From: an uncultured Aquimarina sp.
GTDB taxonomy: Bacteria > Bacteroidota > Bacteroidia > Flavobacteriales > Flavobacteriaceae
DNA: 64,000 nucleotides
Assembly (NCBI GenBank): GCA_947496705.1
Contig: CANMDW010000004.1
Span: 124,001-188,000 of the forward strand
Reading direction: 5' to 3'
Each line of letters starts with the position of its first letter. Position 1 is the stretch's first letter. The notes beneath the pieces are model-generated. The model worked only from the letters and a program-made list of their open reading frames with translations, had not been told where the DNA came from and made no database searches. Position numbers and translations under genes: made by a program. Positions 1-8,563 of this stretch are shown in pieces.

Positions 1-51
1 AACTTTATTCACAATCTGACCGGATTTGAAATTGATTTCCCCGTAGCTTAA
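1..51 (+). CDS. possible C-terminal tail of an upstream gene (partial)
   Basis: The first 16 codons are open in frame 1 and end in TAA at 49-51; the tail reads NFIHNLTGFEIDFPVA. The other two forward frames stop sooner. The composition is protein-like, but 16 residues are too few to identify a family. It could equally be chance open sequence. Confidence 0.3.
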   Translation, partial: NFIHNLTGFEIDFPVA

Positions 52-211
52 CTATGTAACTTCAGACAGTTTACCTGTTTCTATTGGTAAGGTTGTAAGT
101 GAATTGTGCTCTAATTTTTGTGATTCCGTCTCTTTTTGAGCTTTTTAATTTATATAACCTCTTTATTATCAATAGTTTGATGCTTATTCAGAAATTATTT
201 CTCATAAAAAT

Positions 212-243
212 TTGTTAATTAACTCTTTTTATCGATATATTCG
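212..243 (+). promoter_or_regulatory. candidate Bacteroidota promoter of the barrel gene
   Basis: A TTG at 212-214 is followed after 21 bases by TATATTCG at 236-243. This is one mismatch from the Bacteroidota -7 consensus TAnnTTTG. It lies 32 bases before the ATG of the outer-membrane barrel gene. No start site was measured. Confidence 0.45.
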
Positions 244-275
244 CACACTTAAACGATAAAATTAAATCTATTATT

Positions 276-821
276 ATGAAAAAATTATTGCTTTTTGCGA
301 CAGTTGCTGTATTAGGATTCACTGTTGCCAATGCACAAGTGAAACTTGGTTTTGGTGTTGGATATGCATTACCTTCTGGTGATATCGCCGATATTACTGA
401 TGGTGGCCTTTCGGCACATTTAGAATTGGGTTATGGTGTAACAGAAGATATCGACGTTTCTATCCTGTATCACGGAGAATTTTTAGTAGGAGCAGATGTA
501 GATGGGTTATCTTATGGAGCTATAGCTTTAGGAAGCTATATGGTTAATGGACGTTACTATTTTACTAAAGAAGGATTTAGACCTTATGGTAGCCTTGGTT
601 TGGGTATTACCAGTGTTGGTGCGGTAGAGTTAGAAGGAGAAGGAGAAACTCTTGAAGCAGCTGCAAGTGAGTCTAACTTTTCCTTTCGTCCTGCACTTGG
701 TTTCAAATATGGTGTTCTTAACATGAATGTTGCCTATTTGAGTGCAGGTAAAGTAGGAGATGCTTCAGTAAGTGATATTACTTTAAATATTGGTTTGTTA
801 TTTACCTTTGGTGGAAACTAA
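276..821 (+). CDS. outer membrane beta-barrel protein
   Basis: This 181-residue protein starts with a clear Sec signal peptide, with cleavage expected after the Ala of VANAQ near residue 20. The mature part is rich in Gly, Tyr and alternating hydrophobic residues, in short strands such as LGFGVGYALPSG and YYFTKEGFRPYGSLGLGI. It ends in LLFTFGGN, the aromatic ending typical of eight-stranded OmpA/OmpX-like barrels. It probably sits in the outer membrane as a small structural or binding barrel; no substrate can be inferred. It is transcribed alone, with its own promoter in front and a hairpin terminator behind. The barrel class is fairly sure, the role unknown. Confidence 0.8.
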   Translation: MKKLLLFATVAVLGFTVANAQVKLGFGVGYALPSGDIADITDGGLSAHLELGYGVTEDIDVSILYHGEFLVGADVDGLSYGAIALGSYMVNGRYYFTKEGFRPYGSLGLGITSVGAVELEGEGETLEAAASESNFSFRPALGFKYGVLNMNVAYLSAGKVGDASVSDITLNIGLLFTFGGN

Positions 822-850
822 CTATCTAAATATACCAATCAAAAAATAAG

Positions 851-882
851 AAAAAGACGGTCTGAGAAGATCGTCTTTTTTC
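851..882 (+). terminator. rho-independent terminator after the barrel gene
   Basis: An A-rich stretch leads into the stem AAGACGGTCT / AGATCGTCTT, which has one G-T pair and a four-base loop. A run of T follows at once. It lies 30 bases after the barrel stop codon. The A-tract, stem and T-tract form would also work on the other strand. Confidence 0.75.
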
Positions 883-1452
883 TTTGCCTTTATGAATATA
901 AAATATCAAATTGATGATTAACGTTGTTTAATTTTGAAAAAACCTTAAAAATTATATGGTTTTTGTGTTTTATTGGTGCTGGGTATTAATTTTTATGTAA
1001 TATTGTATTATCTAGTTAACGAAAGGGGCTACGGCCGACGATTTAGAGTTACTATTATGAAAACGGCAACATATATTTATTCGAAAATGAATGTTCAATA
1101 CTTGAACAAATTTGGTAATACTACAATACCAGTGCGTCGCTTTCGTCGCCCCTTGGGGGTCTAATTTTCTTTTGAAGTAGGTGCGTCCTGCTTCCCCGAG
1201 AGACAATCCTTATTATTTTAGAATCATTAATGTTTGAATTTTGTGTTTCAGGAATCTTAGATTGATACTTTTAATATATTCTACAACTTATCTGGGATAT
1301 CACTAAATCAATTTCAATTTTAACACCAAAACATTTTTAATAAACAGAATTACGTTTATGAAATGAGTCATTACAATTTATTCGAAATCGACCGAAAAGA
1401 TACATATGACGAATTACATCTGACCTTAAAAAAAAGGAATAAAGACGAACAG
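883..1452. other. long non-coding stretch before the arginine cluster
   Basis: No convincing gene is seen here. A GC-richer patch at about 1021-1205 contains GGGGC and CGACG elements that could pair with CGTCGCCCC at 1146-1154, plus the palindrome CCCCTTGGGG at 1151-1160. Nearer the cluster there is an inverted repeat, ATAAAC at 1340-1345 and GTTTAT at 1354-1359, a possible operator. An in-frame ATG at 1363 could extend the acetyltransferase by 30 residues, so 1363-1452 may instead be coding. Confidence 0.4.
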
Positions 1453-2127
1453 ATGAAAAAGGTAGAAATCAATATAGCCGACAAAAGTCATCTTCATTAT
1501 GCACGAGAGATATGCGAAGTAATATCAGATTCGGCAAAAGTGAGAGGAACCGGTATAGCTAAACGTACTCCAGAGTATATAAAAACTAAGATCAGAAACG
1601 GAAATGCGGTCATTGCATTATCAGGGAACAGATTTGCAGGTTTTTGTTATATCGAAGTGTGGGATCATGAGAAATATGTGGTGCATTCGGGATTAATAGT
1701 GCATCCCGATTATAGAAATCAAGGACTGGCCAAAAAAATTAAAGAGTTTACGTTCAACCACTCTTTGAAAAAATATCCTACAGCCAAAGTATTTGGTATT
1801 ACCACCGGATTGGCCGTGATGAAGATCAACTCAGATCTGGGATACAAACCTGTTACTTTTTCAGAATTAACAGATGATCCCAAGTTTTGGGCTGGATGTA
1901 AAACCTGTACGAATTATGATATTTTGACTGCCAAAGAACATAAAATGTGTCTATGTACCGGGATGTTGTTCGATCCGGCTAAGAAAGAAAAGAAAAAAGA
2001 AAAGTGGTTCAATAAAAAAGTGTTGAGGAGATTAAAAAATATCAAACAAACAATGCTTATAAATAGCAAAATAAAATCACTTATCCCGATTCGGGTGATA
2101 AGAGGAATAATAGATGATTCAAGATAA
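1453..2127 (+). CDS. GNAT N-acyltransferase heading the arginine cluster (probable N-acylglutamate synthase)
   Basis: The protein has a GNAT core with the acetyl-CoA loop in the stretch GLIVHPDYRNQGLAKKI, then a conserved block (GYKPVTFSELTDDPKFW) and a Cys-rich segment (GCKTC and CLC). I recall this composition from Bacteroidota proteins that stand next to argG. The likely role is the first step of arginine synthesis, acylating the amino group of glutamate; no classical argA or argJ is present in the cluster. Homologues as I remember them begin near MKKVEI, so I chose the ATG at 1453 (224 residues). An in-frame ATG at 1363 would add 30 residues of unclear value. The Lys-rich C-terminal tail from about residue 177 is variable. 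Whether the donor is acetyl- or succinyl-CoA cannot be read from the sequence. Confidence 0.75.
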   Translation: MKKVEINIADKSHLHYAREICEVISDSAKVRGTGIAKRTPEYIKTKIRNGNAVIALSGNRFAGFCYIEVWDHEKYVVHSGLIVHPDYRNQGLAKKIKEFTFNHSLKKYPTAKVFGITTGLAVMKINSDLGYKPVTFSELTDDPKFWAGCKTCTNYDILTAKEHKMCLCTGMLFDPAKKEKKKEKWFNKKVLRRLKNIKQTMLINSKIKSLIPIRVIRGIIDDSR

Positions 2128-2189
2128 AAGTTACCATCAGGAAGTTAACATAAGCAACTTCCTAATAAATAATAATAAATAGCATAGCT

Positions 2190-3380
2190 ATGGAAAAAGT
2201 AGTATTGGCATATAGCGGAGGTTTGGATACTTCATATTGTGTAAAATACCTGATTCATGAAAAGAACCTCGAGGTGCATACTATATTGGTTAACACCGGG
2301 GGGTTTTCTGAAAAAGAACTATCAGCAACCGAGCAAAGAGCATATGAATTGGGAAGTACTGACCATGTAAATAAAACGATACTGAATGAGTTTTACCAAA
2401 AAGCGATTAAATATTTGATTTTTGGGAATGTTCTGAAAAATAACACATATCCGCTTTCGGTAAGTGCAGAACGAATCTTTCAGGCGATTGAAGTGATCAA
2501 CTATGCCAAAAAAATTGATGCAAAGTATATTGCACACGGCAGTACCGGGGCAGGAAACGACCAGATTCGATTTGATGTGATTTTTCAAACACTGGCTCCC
2601 GGAATTGAGATCATTACCCCCATCAGGGATTTGAAATTGTCCCGCCAGGCAGAAGTAACATATCTCGAAAAACATGGGGTGCACTACAGTTGGGAAAAAG
2701 CGCAATATTCTATCAATAAGGGAATCTGGGGAACCAGTGTAGGAGGAAAAGAAACCCTGACCTCTCATAGTGCGCTTCCAGATAATGCATATCCGAGCCA
2801 GCTTCAAAAAGAAAATGAAGAAACCATCACATTAAACTTTGAAAAAGGAGAATTAACGGGATTGGATGGTGTTAAAGATACCCCCGTAAAGAATATCCAG
2901 AAGCTGGAAGAATTGGCAAGTGCTTTTGCTATTGGTAGAGATATCCATGTGGGAGATACCATTATTGGTATTAAAGGAAGGGTAGGCTTTGAAGCTGCTG
3001 CCCCCATGGTGATCATCAAAGCACATCATTTACTGGAAAAACATGTATTGACCAAATGGCAGCAATACTGGAAGGAGCAATTAGCCAACTGGTATGGTAT
3101 GTTACTGCATGAAGGTAATTATCTGGATCCCGTGATGAGAAATATTGAAGTCTTTCTTGAAGATACTCAGAAATCAGTTACCGGAGATGTAAAAGTAACG
3201 TTGAAACCGTATCACTTTACTTTGGAAGGAATCGAATCTGATTTTGATATGATGAAATCTGATTTTGGGCAGTATGGCGAAATGAATAACTCATGGACCT
3301 CTGAAGATGCCAAAGGTTTTATCAAAATCTATGGCAATGCCAATAAAATATATCACAATATAAATCCAGGAAAATTATGA
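2190..3380 (+). CDS. argG: argininosuccinate synthase
   Basis: This enzyme joins citrulline and aspartate with ATP to form argininosuccinate, the seventh step of arginine synthesis, in the cytoplasm. The PP-loop AYSGGLDTSYCVKYL sits at residues 7-21, and the ATP-pyrophosphatase fold continues through GSTGAGNDQIRFD near residue 120. At 396 residues it has the usual family length. The stop codon overlaps the argC start by four bases (ATGA), so the two are probably translationally coupled. An ATG at 2190 follows a 62-base gap after the acetyltransferase. Identification is firm. Confidence 0.95.
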   Translation: MEKVVLAYSGGLDTSYCVKYLIHEKNLEVHTILVNTGGFSEKELSATEQRAYELGSTDHVNKTILNEFYQKAIKYLIFGNVLKNNTYPLSVSAERIFQAIEVINYAKKIDAKYIAHGSTGAGNDQIRFDVIFQTLAPGIEIITPIRDLKLSRQAEVTYLEKHGVHYSWEKAQYSINKGIWGTSVGGKETLTSHSALPDNAYPSQLQKENEETITLNFEKGELTGLDGVKDTPVKNIQKLEELASAFAIGRDIHVGDTIIGIKGRVGFEAAAPMVIIKAHHLLEKHVLTKWQQYWKEQLANWYGMLLHEGNYLDPVMRNIEVFLEDTQKSVTGDVKVTLKPYHFTLEGIESDFDMMKSDFGQYGEMNNSWTSEDAKGFIKIYGNANKIYHNINPGKL

Positions 3381-4354
3381 TAAAAGCTGGCATTATTGGA
3401 GGATCGGGATATACAGCAGGAGAATTGTTGCGATTGTTGGTGCATCATCCCGAAGTAGCATTAGATTTTGTTTATAGTACCACCAACGCAGGAGTTTCTA
3501 TAGCCAAACAACATCCTGATTTGATCGCAGAGATTGATCTGAAATTTACAGATAAAGTCAATCCCAATGTGGATGTATTGTTTCTCTGCTTAGGTCACGG
3601 GAGATCAAGATCGTTTTTAGAAACCAATAGTTTTTCTGCAAATACTAAAATAATTGATTTGGGGAATGATTTCAGGTTAGAGGATGATCAACAGTTTTTA
3701 GGAAAAAATTTTGTATACGGCTTGCCCGAATTACAAAAGGAAAAGATCAAATCTGCTCAGCATATTGCTAATCCGGGATGTTTTGCAACGGCAATTCAGT
3801 TAGCATTGCTGCCATTGGCATCTGCCGGAAAGTTAACAGATGCTGTACATGTTAATGCGACCACAGGAAGCACAGGAGCAGGAGTGATGCCGGGTGAAAC
3901 TACACATTTTAGCTGGAGGGATAACAATTTCTCTAGTTACAAAGTGTTTACCCATCAGCATTTGGATGAAATTGAGCAGAGTATCAAACAATTACAAAAT
4001 GGTTTTGAAACTCCGATTTTCTTTATTCCGAATCGAGGGAATTTTAGCAAAGGAATTTATGCAACCATATATACTCAATATGGAGATAGTGAACAAGAAG
4101 CTATTGAATTATACAGCAATTTTTATAAGGAAGCAGAATTCACTGTAATTTCAGATTCAGCAATTCATTTAAAACAAGTAGTGAATACCAATAAATGTAT
4201 CCTGCATATCTGTAAAAAACATGGGATGCTGTTGATCACGTCGGTCATAGATAATTTAATCAAAGGAGCTTCGGGACAAGCAATTCATAATATGAATTTG
4301 ATGTTTGGATTGGAAGAAAAAACGGGATTAGCATTAAAAGCAAGTGCTTTCTAA
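3377..4354 (+). CDS. argC: N-acetyl-gamma-glutamyl-phosphate reductase
   Basis: It reduces N-acyl-glutamyl phosphate to the semialdehyde with NADPH. The N-terminal Rossmann motif GGSGYTAGELLRLL and the catalytic cysteine in NPGCFATA (Cys135) are both present. At 325 residues it is the normal length for the shorter ArgC class. It overlaps argG by four bases. If the pathway uses succinylated intermediates, as the transcarbamylase suggests, the substrate would be the N-succinyl form; the sequence does not decide this. Confidence 0.95.
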   Translation: MIKAGIIGGSGYTAGELLRLLVHHPEVALDFVYSTTNAGVSIAKQHPDLIAEIDLKFTDKVNPNVDVLFLCLGHGRSRSFLETNSFSANTKIIDLGNDFRLEDDQQFLGKNFVYGLPELQKEKIKSAQHIANPGCFATAIQLALLPLASAGKLTDAVHVNATTGSTGAGVMPGETTHFSWRDNNFSSYKVFTHQHLDEIEQSIKQLQNGFETPIFFIPNRGNFSKGIYATIYTQYGDSEQEAIELYSNFYKEAEFTVISDSAIHLKQVVNTNKCILHICKKHGMLLITSVIDNLIKGASGQAIHNMNLMFGLEEKTGLALKASAF

Positions 4355-4386
4355 ACTCCCTCTCCCTCGAGGGTTAGGGTGAGGGC
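4355..4386. repeat. palindromic intergenic repeat between argC and proC
   Basis: The gap starts with CTCCCTCTCCC, then CTCGAG, then GGGTTAGGGTGAGGG, so it can fold on itself. Elements with this CCCTCTCCC / GGGTTAGGGTGAGGG form are scattered in many bacterial genomes as short intergenic repeats. It has no T-tract, so it is not an obvious terminator, but it may stabilise or process the operon mRNA. Confidence 0.45.
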
Positions 4387-4403
4387 GTTAATACAAAACA
4401 AAA

Positions 4404-5198
4404 ATGAACAAAATAACCATTATAGGAGGAGGAAACTTAGGTAAATCGATTATATCGGGATTGGCTAGTAGTGAACTGTTTGAAGCAAATGATATTACAG
4501 TAGTAGATAAATCTAAATATAACCTAAATGAGGTGGAAGAAAAATTAGGAGTATCTACCTCACAGCATATCGCAGCATCAATCAAAGATGTTAAATGGGT
4601 AATCCTTTGTGTGCAACCAAGACAGTTGGATGCTGTTTTAGAAGAAATCAAAGATATAGTGACCGCCGATCAGATTTTAATTTCTACCGTTACCGGAACA
4701 TCAATTGCAGAAATTAATGAAGTAGTTCCTAAAAATAAAGTGATTCGTGTAATGCCCAATACAGGGGCTGCCAAAAAGCTGTCAATGACCTGTATTGCTT
4801 CCAATGAGGAGGTGAAAGAAGAATTAGATGTAGTAAAAAAAATGTTTGATACGATCGGAGAAACTTTAGTGATCGAAGAACGGTTAATGCAAGCAGCTAC
4901 CGTATTAGGTGCAAGCGGCATCGCCTTTTTTCTCAGGTTTCTAAGAGCTATGATCCAGGGGGGCATCCAAATGGGATTTCATCCACACGAAGCACAAATT
5001 ATTGCAGTGCAAACGGCTATTGGTGCAGCGACATTAGTTGCAGAGAATGGAACCCATCCCGAGCGTGAGATTGATAAAGTAACCACACCACAAGGATGTA
5101 CCATAGAGGGATTAAATGAAATGGAGCACCGGGGGCTAAGTTCCTCGGTAATCAAAGGAGTGATGGCTTCTTATGAAAAGATAAATACAATAAAGTAA
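4404..5198 (+). CDS. proC: pyrroline-5-carboxylate reductase
   Basis: It catalyses the last step of proline synthesis, reducing pyrroline-5-carboxylate with NAD(P)H. The N-terminal nucleotide fold shows GGGNLGKSIISGL at residues 8-20. The C-terminal family signature VTTPQGCTIEGLNEME is intact. The length of 264 residues is typical. It sits within the arginine genes rather than with proA and proB alone, so proline and arginine synthesis from glutamate are probably transcribed together. Confidence 0.95.
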   Translation: MNKITIIGGGNLGKSIISGLASSELFEANDITVVDKSKYNLNEVEEKLGVSTSQHIAASIKDVKWVILCVQPRQLDAVLEEIKDIVTADQILISTVTGTSIAEINEVVPKNKVIRVMPNTGAAKKLSMTCIASNEEVKEELDVVKKMFDTIGETLVIEERLMQAATVLGASGIAFFLRFLRAMIQGGIQMGFHPHEAQIIAVQTAIGAATLVAENGTHPEREIDKVTTPQGCTIEGLNEMEHRGLSSSVIKGVMASYEKINTIK

Positions 5199-5359
5199 AT
5201 TGTTAGTTGGTAGTGGTTAGTCGATAAAGTGATTTGATGAGAAAACAATTCCTTTCTAAATGACATTGGAGGAGGGATAGGGAGATGTTTTTATCAAAAA
5301 ATAAATTATCTAAACATACGAACTCTAACGTACCCACTAAAGACTATAAAACTAAAAAA

Positions 5360-6499
5360 ATGAAACTATTCGATGTATACCCATTATATGATGTAGAGCC
5401 GGTAAAAGCTTATGATAGCACTGTGGTTGATAAAAACGGAATCGAATATTTGGATCTATATGGGGGGCACGCCGTTATTTCTATTGGTCATTCGCATCCG
5501 CATTATGTCAAAAAATTAAAAGAGCAAGTCGAGAAAATCGGTTTTTATTCGAATGCAGTTCAAAATAGCTTGCAATCTGAATTGGCTCAAAAACTAGGAA
5601 AATTATCTGGTTATGATACCTATCAATTGTTTTTATGCAATTCGGGAGCAGAGGCCAATGAAAATGCTTTAAAACTAGCTTCTTTTCATACAGGAAAATC
5701 CAGAGTTGTGGCATTTCACAATGCTTTTCATGGCAGAACTTCGGCAGCAGTTGCAGCAACAGATAACGCCAAGATCAATTCGCCGCTAAATACTCAGCAG
5801 AGCGTCACCTTTTTGCCGTTAAACCAGATTGAGTTAGTAAAAACCCAATTAGAAAAAGGTGACGTATGTGCTGTGATCATAGAGCCTATACAGGGAGTGG
5901 GCGGATTGGATGAAGGAACAACAGATTTTTTTCAGGAGTTAGAACGAATATGTAAGCAAAATGATGTAGTGTTAATCCTCGATGAAATCCAATCCGGGTA
6001 TGGTCGAAGTGGTAAATTCTTTGCACATCAATACCATCATATTACACCCGATATCATTTCTATTGCCAAAGGTATGGGTAATGGTTTTCCTGTTGGTGGA
6101 ATTATGATTGCCCCGCATATTAAACCCAGCTATGGAATGTTGGGAACAACATTTGGAGGGAATCATCTGGCTTGTGCTGCAGCATTAGCGGTTTTAGAAG
6201 TAATTGAAGCAGAAAATCTTATCGATAACGCCAGATTAACAGGAGCATACTTCTTGTCTCAGGTAAGAGGGCTTTCCGGAGTACAAAAAATAAAAGGAAA
6301 AGGACTCATGCTGGGATTAGAATTTGATTTTGAAGTGGGCGAACTTCGGAAGAAACTCATTTATGACCAGCATATTTTTACAGGCGGTGCCATGAATAAA
6401 AAATTGTTACGAATACTTCCGCCACTTACCGTTGGAAAAAAAGAGATAGATCAATTTATAAAAGCATTGCAAAATGTCTTGATAGGAGAAAAAGTTTAA
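5360..6499 (+). CDS. argD: acetylornithine (or succinylornithine) aminotransferase
   Basis: This is a PLP-dependent class III aminotransferase that converts N-acyl-glutamate semialdehyde to N-acyl-ornithine. The aspartate contact lies in LILDEIQSGYGRSGKFF and the Schiff-base lysine in SIAKGMGNGFPVGG (Lys237). I chose the ATG at 5360 because family members start near MKLFDVYPL (379 residues); an ATG at 5285 would add 25 residues without family resemblance. The stop is two bases before the proA start. The succinyl/acetyl preference is unresolved. Confidence 0.93.
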   Translation: MKLFDVYPLYDVEPVKAYDSTVVDKNGIEYLDLYGGHAVISIGHSHPHYVKKLKEQVEKIGFYSNAVQNSLQSELAQKLGKLSGYDTYQLFLCNSGAEANENALKLASFHTGKSRVVAFHNAFHGRTSAAVAATDNAKINSPLNTQQSVTFLPLNQIELVKTQLEKGDVCAVIIEPIQGVGGLDEGTTDFFQELERICKQNDVVLILDEIQSGYGRSGKFFAHQYHHITPDIISIAKGMGNGFPVGGIMIAPHIKPSYGMLGTTFGGNHLACAAALAVLEVIEAENLIDNARLTGAYFLSQVRGLSGVQKIKGKGLMLGLEFDFEVGELRKKLIYDQHIFTGGAMNKKLLRILPPLTVGKKEIDQFIKALQNVLIGEKV

Positions 6500-6501
6500 T
6501 A

Positions 6502-7713
6502 ATGAGTATTACATTAAACATATCACAAAGAAATTTGGTGCTGCAAAGAATGGCCGTTCTTGTAGATCATCAAAGAGAAGCAATTATCGAGGCAAATAAT
6601 AAAGATTTGGCATCTTATTCAATTTCCGATAGCCATCAAGATGATAAGGCGATGTATGACCGGTTAAAAGTAGACGAATCTAAAATTGAAGGAATGCTTG
6701 CTGCACTTCAGCAATTAACAGATCAGGAAGATCCTGTTGGAGTAGAGCGATTCAGATTTACACACGATAACGGAATGCAGGTGTACAATAAAACAGCTTC
6801 CTTCGGGACCGTATTAATCATCTATGAATCCAGGCCTGATGTAACAATTGAAGCAGCCGGAATAGCTTTCAAATCCGGAAACAGAATATTGCTTAAAGGA
6901 GGAAAAGAGTCACTCAACTCTAATCTCGAAATTGTAAGGCTTTGGCATCAAGCCCTGGTAGAAAATGACATTGATAAAGATTGGGTGCAGTATCTGAACT
7001 ACAATAGACAGGAAACCCGGTCCTTTTTAGAAAAACCAACGCAAAAAGTAGATCTCATCGTACCAAGAGGAGGAGAAAAGCTGATTGAGTTTGTAAAAAT
7101 GCACGCAACCTGCCCGGTAATTGTGAGCGGAAGAGGGAATAACTTTGTATATGTGCATAAAGAAGCAGATCGGGCTTTGGCTTTGGATAACATTATTAAT
7201 GGTAAGACAGACAAGATTTCGGCTTGTAATGCAGTCGATAAGGTGTTGATAGATAAGAACCTGCCAAATAAAGAAGGTTTTGTAAGAAATCTTATTACTG
7301 TGCTCAAAAATTATGATGTAGAAATACTAGGTGACAAATCTTTAGCTAATTATGAAGAAGTAACACCAATTTCAAATGATGCAATCTGGTATGAGGAATT
7401 TTTGGATTATAAAATTGTGATTGGTGAAATAGAAGGTTCGAATAAAGCGATTTCCAAAATCAACCAATATAGTGGCGGGCACTCGGCAGCCATTATTACC
7501 GGAAATCAGAAGGAGGCAGAGGCTTTTATGGCATCTGTAGACTGTGCAGCAGTGTATCACAACGTATCTACGCGATTTACAGATGGGTTTCAACTGGGAC
7601 TAGGGGGAGAATTGGCGATAAGTACAGATAAATTACATCAAAGGGGCCCGATTGGGTTACAACACTTGGTGACAAATAAATGGTATATACATGGTGATGG
7701 ACAGATCAGATAA
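6502..7713 (+). CDS. proA: glutamate-5-semialdehyde dehydrogenase (gamma-glutamyl phosphate reductase)
   Basis: It reduces gamma-glutamyl phosphate to glutamate-5-semialdehyde in proline synthesis. It belongs to the aldehyde dehydrogenase superfamily: the catalytic cysteine is in KISACNAVDK (Cys242) and the segment YESRPDVTIEAAGIAFKSGN is diagnostic of ProA. The length of 403 residues is normal. It starts two bases after argD and its 3' end overlaps proB by 23 bases, so translation of the two is likely coupled. The order proA then proB is the reverse of the common proBA arrangement. Confidence 0.95.
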   Translation: MSITLNISQRNLVLQRMAVLVDHQREAIIEANNKDLASYSISDSHQDDKAMYDRLKVDESKIEGMLAALQQLTDQEDPVGVERFRFTHDNGMQVYNKTASFGTVLIIYESRPDVTIEAAGIAFKSGNRILLKGGKESLNSNLEIVRLWHQALVENDIDKDWVQYLNYNRQETRSFLEKPTQKVDLIVPRGGEKLIEFVKMHATCPVIVSGRGNNFVYVHKEADRALALDNIINGKTDKISACNAVDKVLIDKNLPNKEGFVRNLITVLKNYDVEILGDKSLANYEEVTPISNDAIWYEEFLDYKIVIGEIEGSNKAISKINQYSGGHSAAIITGNQKEAEAFMASVDCAAVYHNVSTRFTDGFQLGLGGELAISTDKLHQRGPIGLQHLVTNKWYIHGDGQIR

Positions 7714-8494
7714 AAAGAGGATTGTACTTAAGGTAGGTTCTAATGTCCTTACCAAAGAGACCGACCATATTTCCAGAGGTAAGATCGAGGATATAGGCAG
7801 ACAGATAGTAGTATTACAAGACGAATATGAATTCGTGATTGTAAGTTCGGGTGCTATTGCTGTAGCCAAACAGTTTGTAAATCTTGAAAGCAACGGAAAG
7901 GAGATCAATATAAAACAAGCACTGGCATCTATTGGACAACCCCATCTGATGCGAATATTTCAGGAGAGTTTCAGAGACCTGGGATTGTTAACATCACAAT
8001 GCTTGTTATCGTATTCAGATTTTGAAAGGGAACAATCCAAAAAGAATATCGTGAATACCATAAATGTATTGGTTGCCAATAAGTATATACCCATCATCAA
8101 TGAAAATGACACGGTTGCTACAGACGAAATTCAGTTTGGCGATAATGATAAACTGGCAGCGTTAACAGCTTCATTATTAAATGCGGGGTTATTAGTAATT
8201 GCAACAAATACTGATGGAATTTGCACCAAAGAATCTGTAGAAAATAATACCTGTAAAACGATAGATGAAGTTGATGATGTTGCGTTGTTAGAAAATGAGA
8301 TTGTCACTTCGGTTTCCACTCACGGAACAGGAGGGATGAGATCTAAAATCGATGCAGCCAGAATTACACAGAAAGCAAACATAGAAACCTGGATCATAAA
8401 CGGATTGAAAGATAATTTTATAGTAGATGCTATTCAGGATAAAGCTTCATTTACTAGAATTAATTCAGAAAATAGAATAAAGAGAATAGAATAA
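7691..8494 (+). CDS. proB: glutamate 5-kinase without PUA domain
   Basis: It phosphorylates glutamate, the committed step of proline synthesis. The amino-acid kinase fold is seen from KKRIVLKVGSNVLTKE (near residue 8) to the GTGGMRSKIDAARI loop near residue 214. At 267 residues it ends where the kinase domain ends; the enterobacterial enzyme, about 367 residues, carries an extra C-terminal PUA domain that is absent here. The start overlaps proA by 23 bases, and a second ATG at 7697 is equally possible. The last codons and the stop lie in a 14-bp tandem repeat, so the C-terminus is built from repeat sequence. Confidence 0.93.
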   Translation: MVMDRSDKKRIVLKVGSNVLTKETDHISRGKIEDIGRQIVVLQDEYEFVIVSSGAIAVAKQFVNLESNGKEINIKQALASIGQPHLMRIFQESFRDLGLLTSQCLLSYSDFEREQSKKNIVNTINVLVANKYIPIINENDTVATDEIQFGDNDKLAALTASLLNAGLLVIATNTDGICTKESVENNTCKTIDEVDDVALLENEIVTSVSTHGTGGMRSKIDAARITQKANIETWIINGLKDNFIVDAIQDKASFTRINSENRIKRIE

Positions 8495-8512
8495 AGAGAA
8501 TAGAATAAAGAG
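8471..8512 (+). repeat. three perfect 14-bp tandem repeats across the proB stop
   Basis: The unit AATAGAATAAAGAG occurs three times without mismatch at 8471-8484, 8485-8498 and 8499-8512. The proB stop codon (8492-8494) falls in the second copy. Because 14 is not a multiple of three, copy-number change shifts the frame of the last residues. Slipped-strand expansion is the likely origin. Confidence 0.9.
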
Positions 8513-8563
8513 ATTGGAAATAAAAATGATTGCGACTTTGCGTGATGGTAAGACTAAAAAAAC

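Noticed and set aside
973..1206. Two short open frames on opposite strands
   Set aside because: They overlap each other, have Arg/Lys/Cys-rich chance composition, no signal or domain, and lie over a GC-richer palindromic patch.
5285..5359. N-terminal extension of argD
   Set aside because: The 25 residues are Lys/Asn/Thr-rich and unlike the family; the ATG at 5360 fits the usual start.
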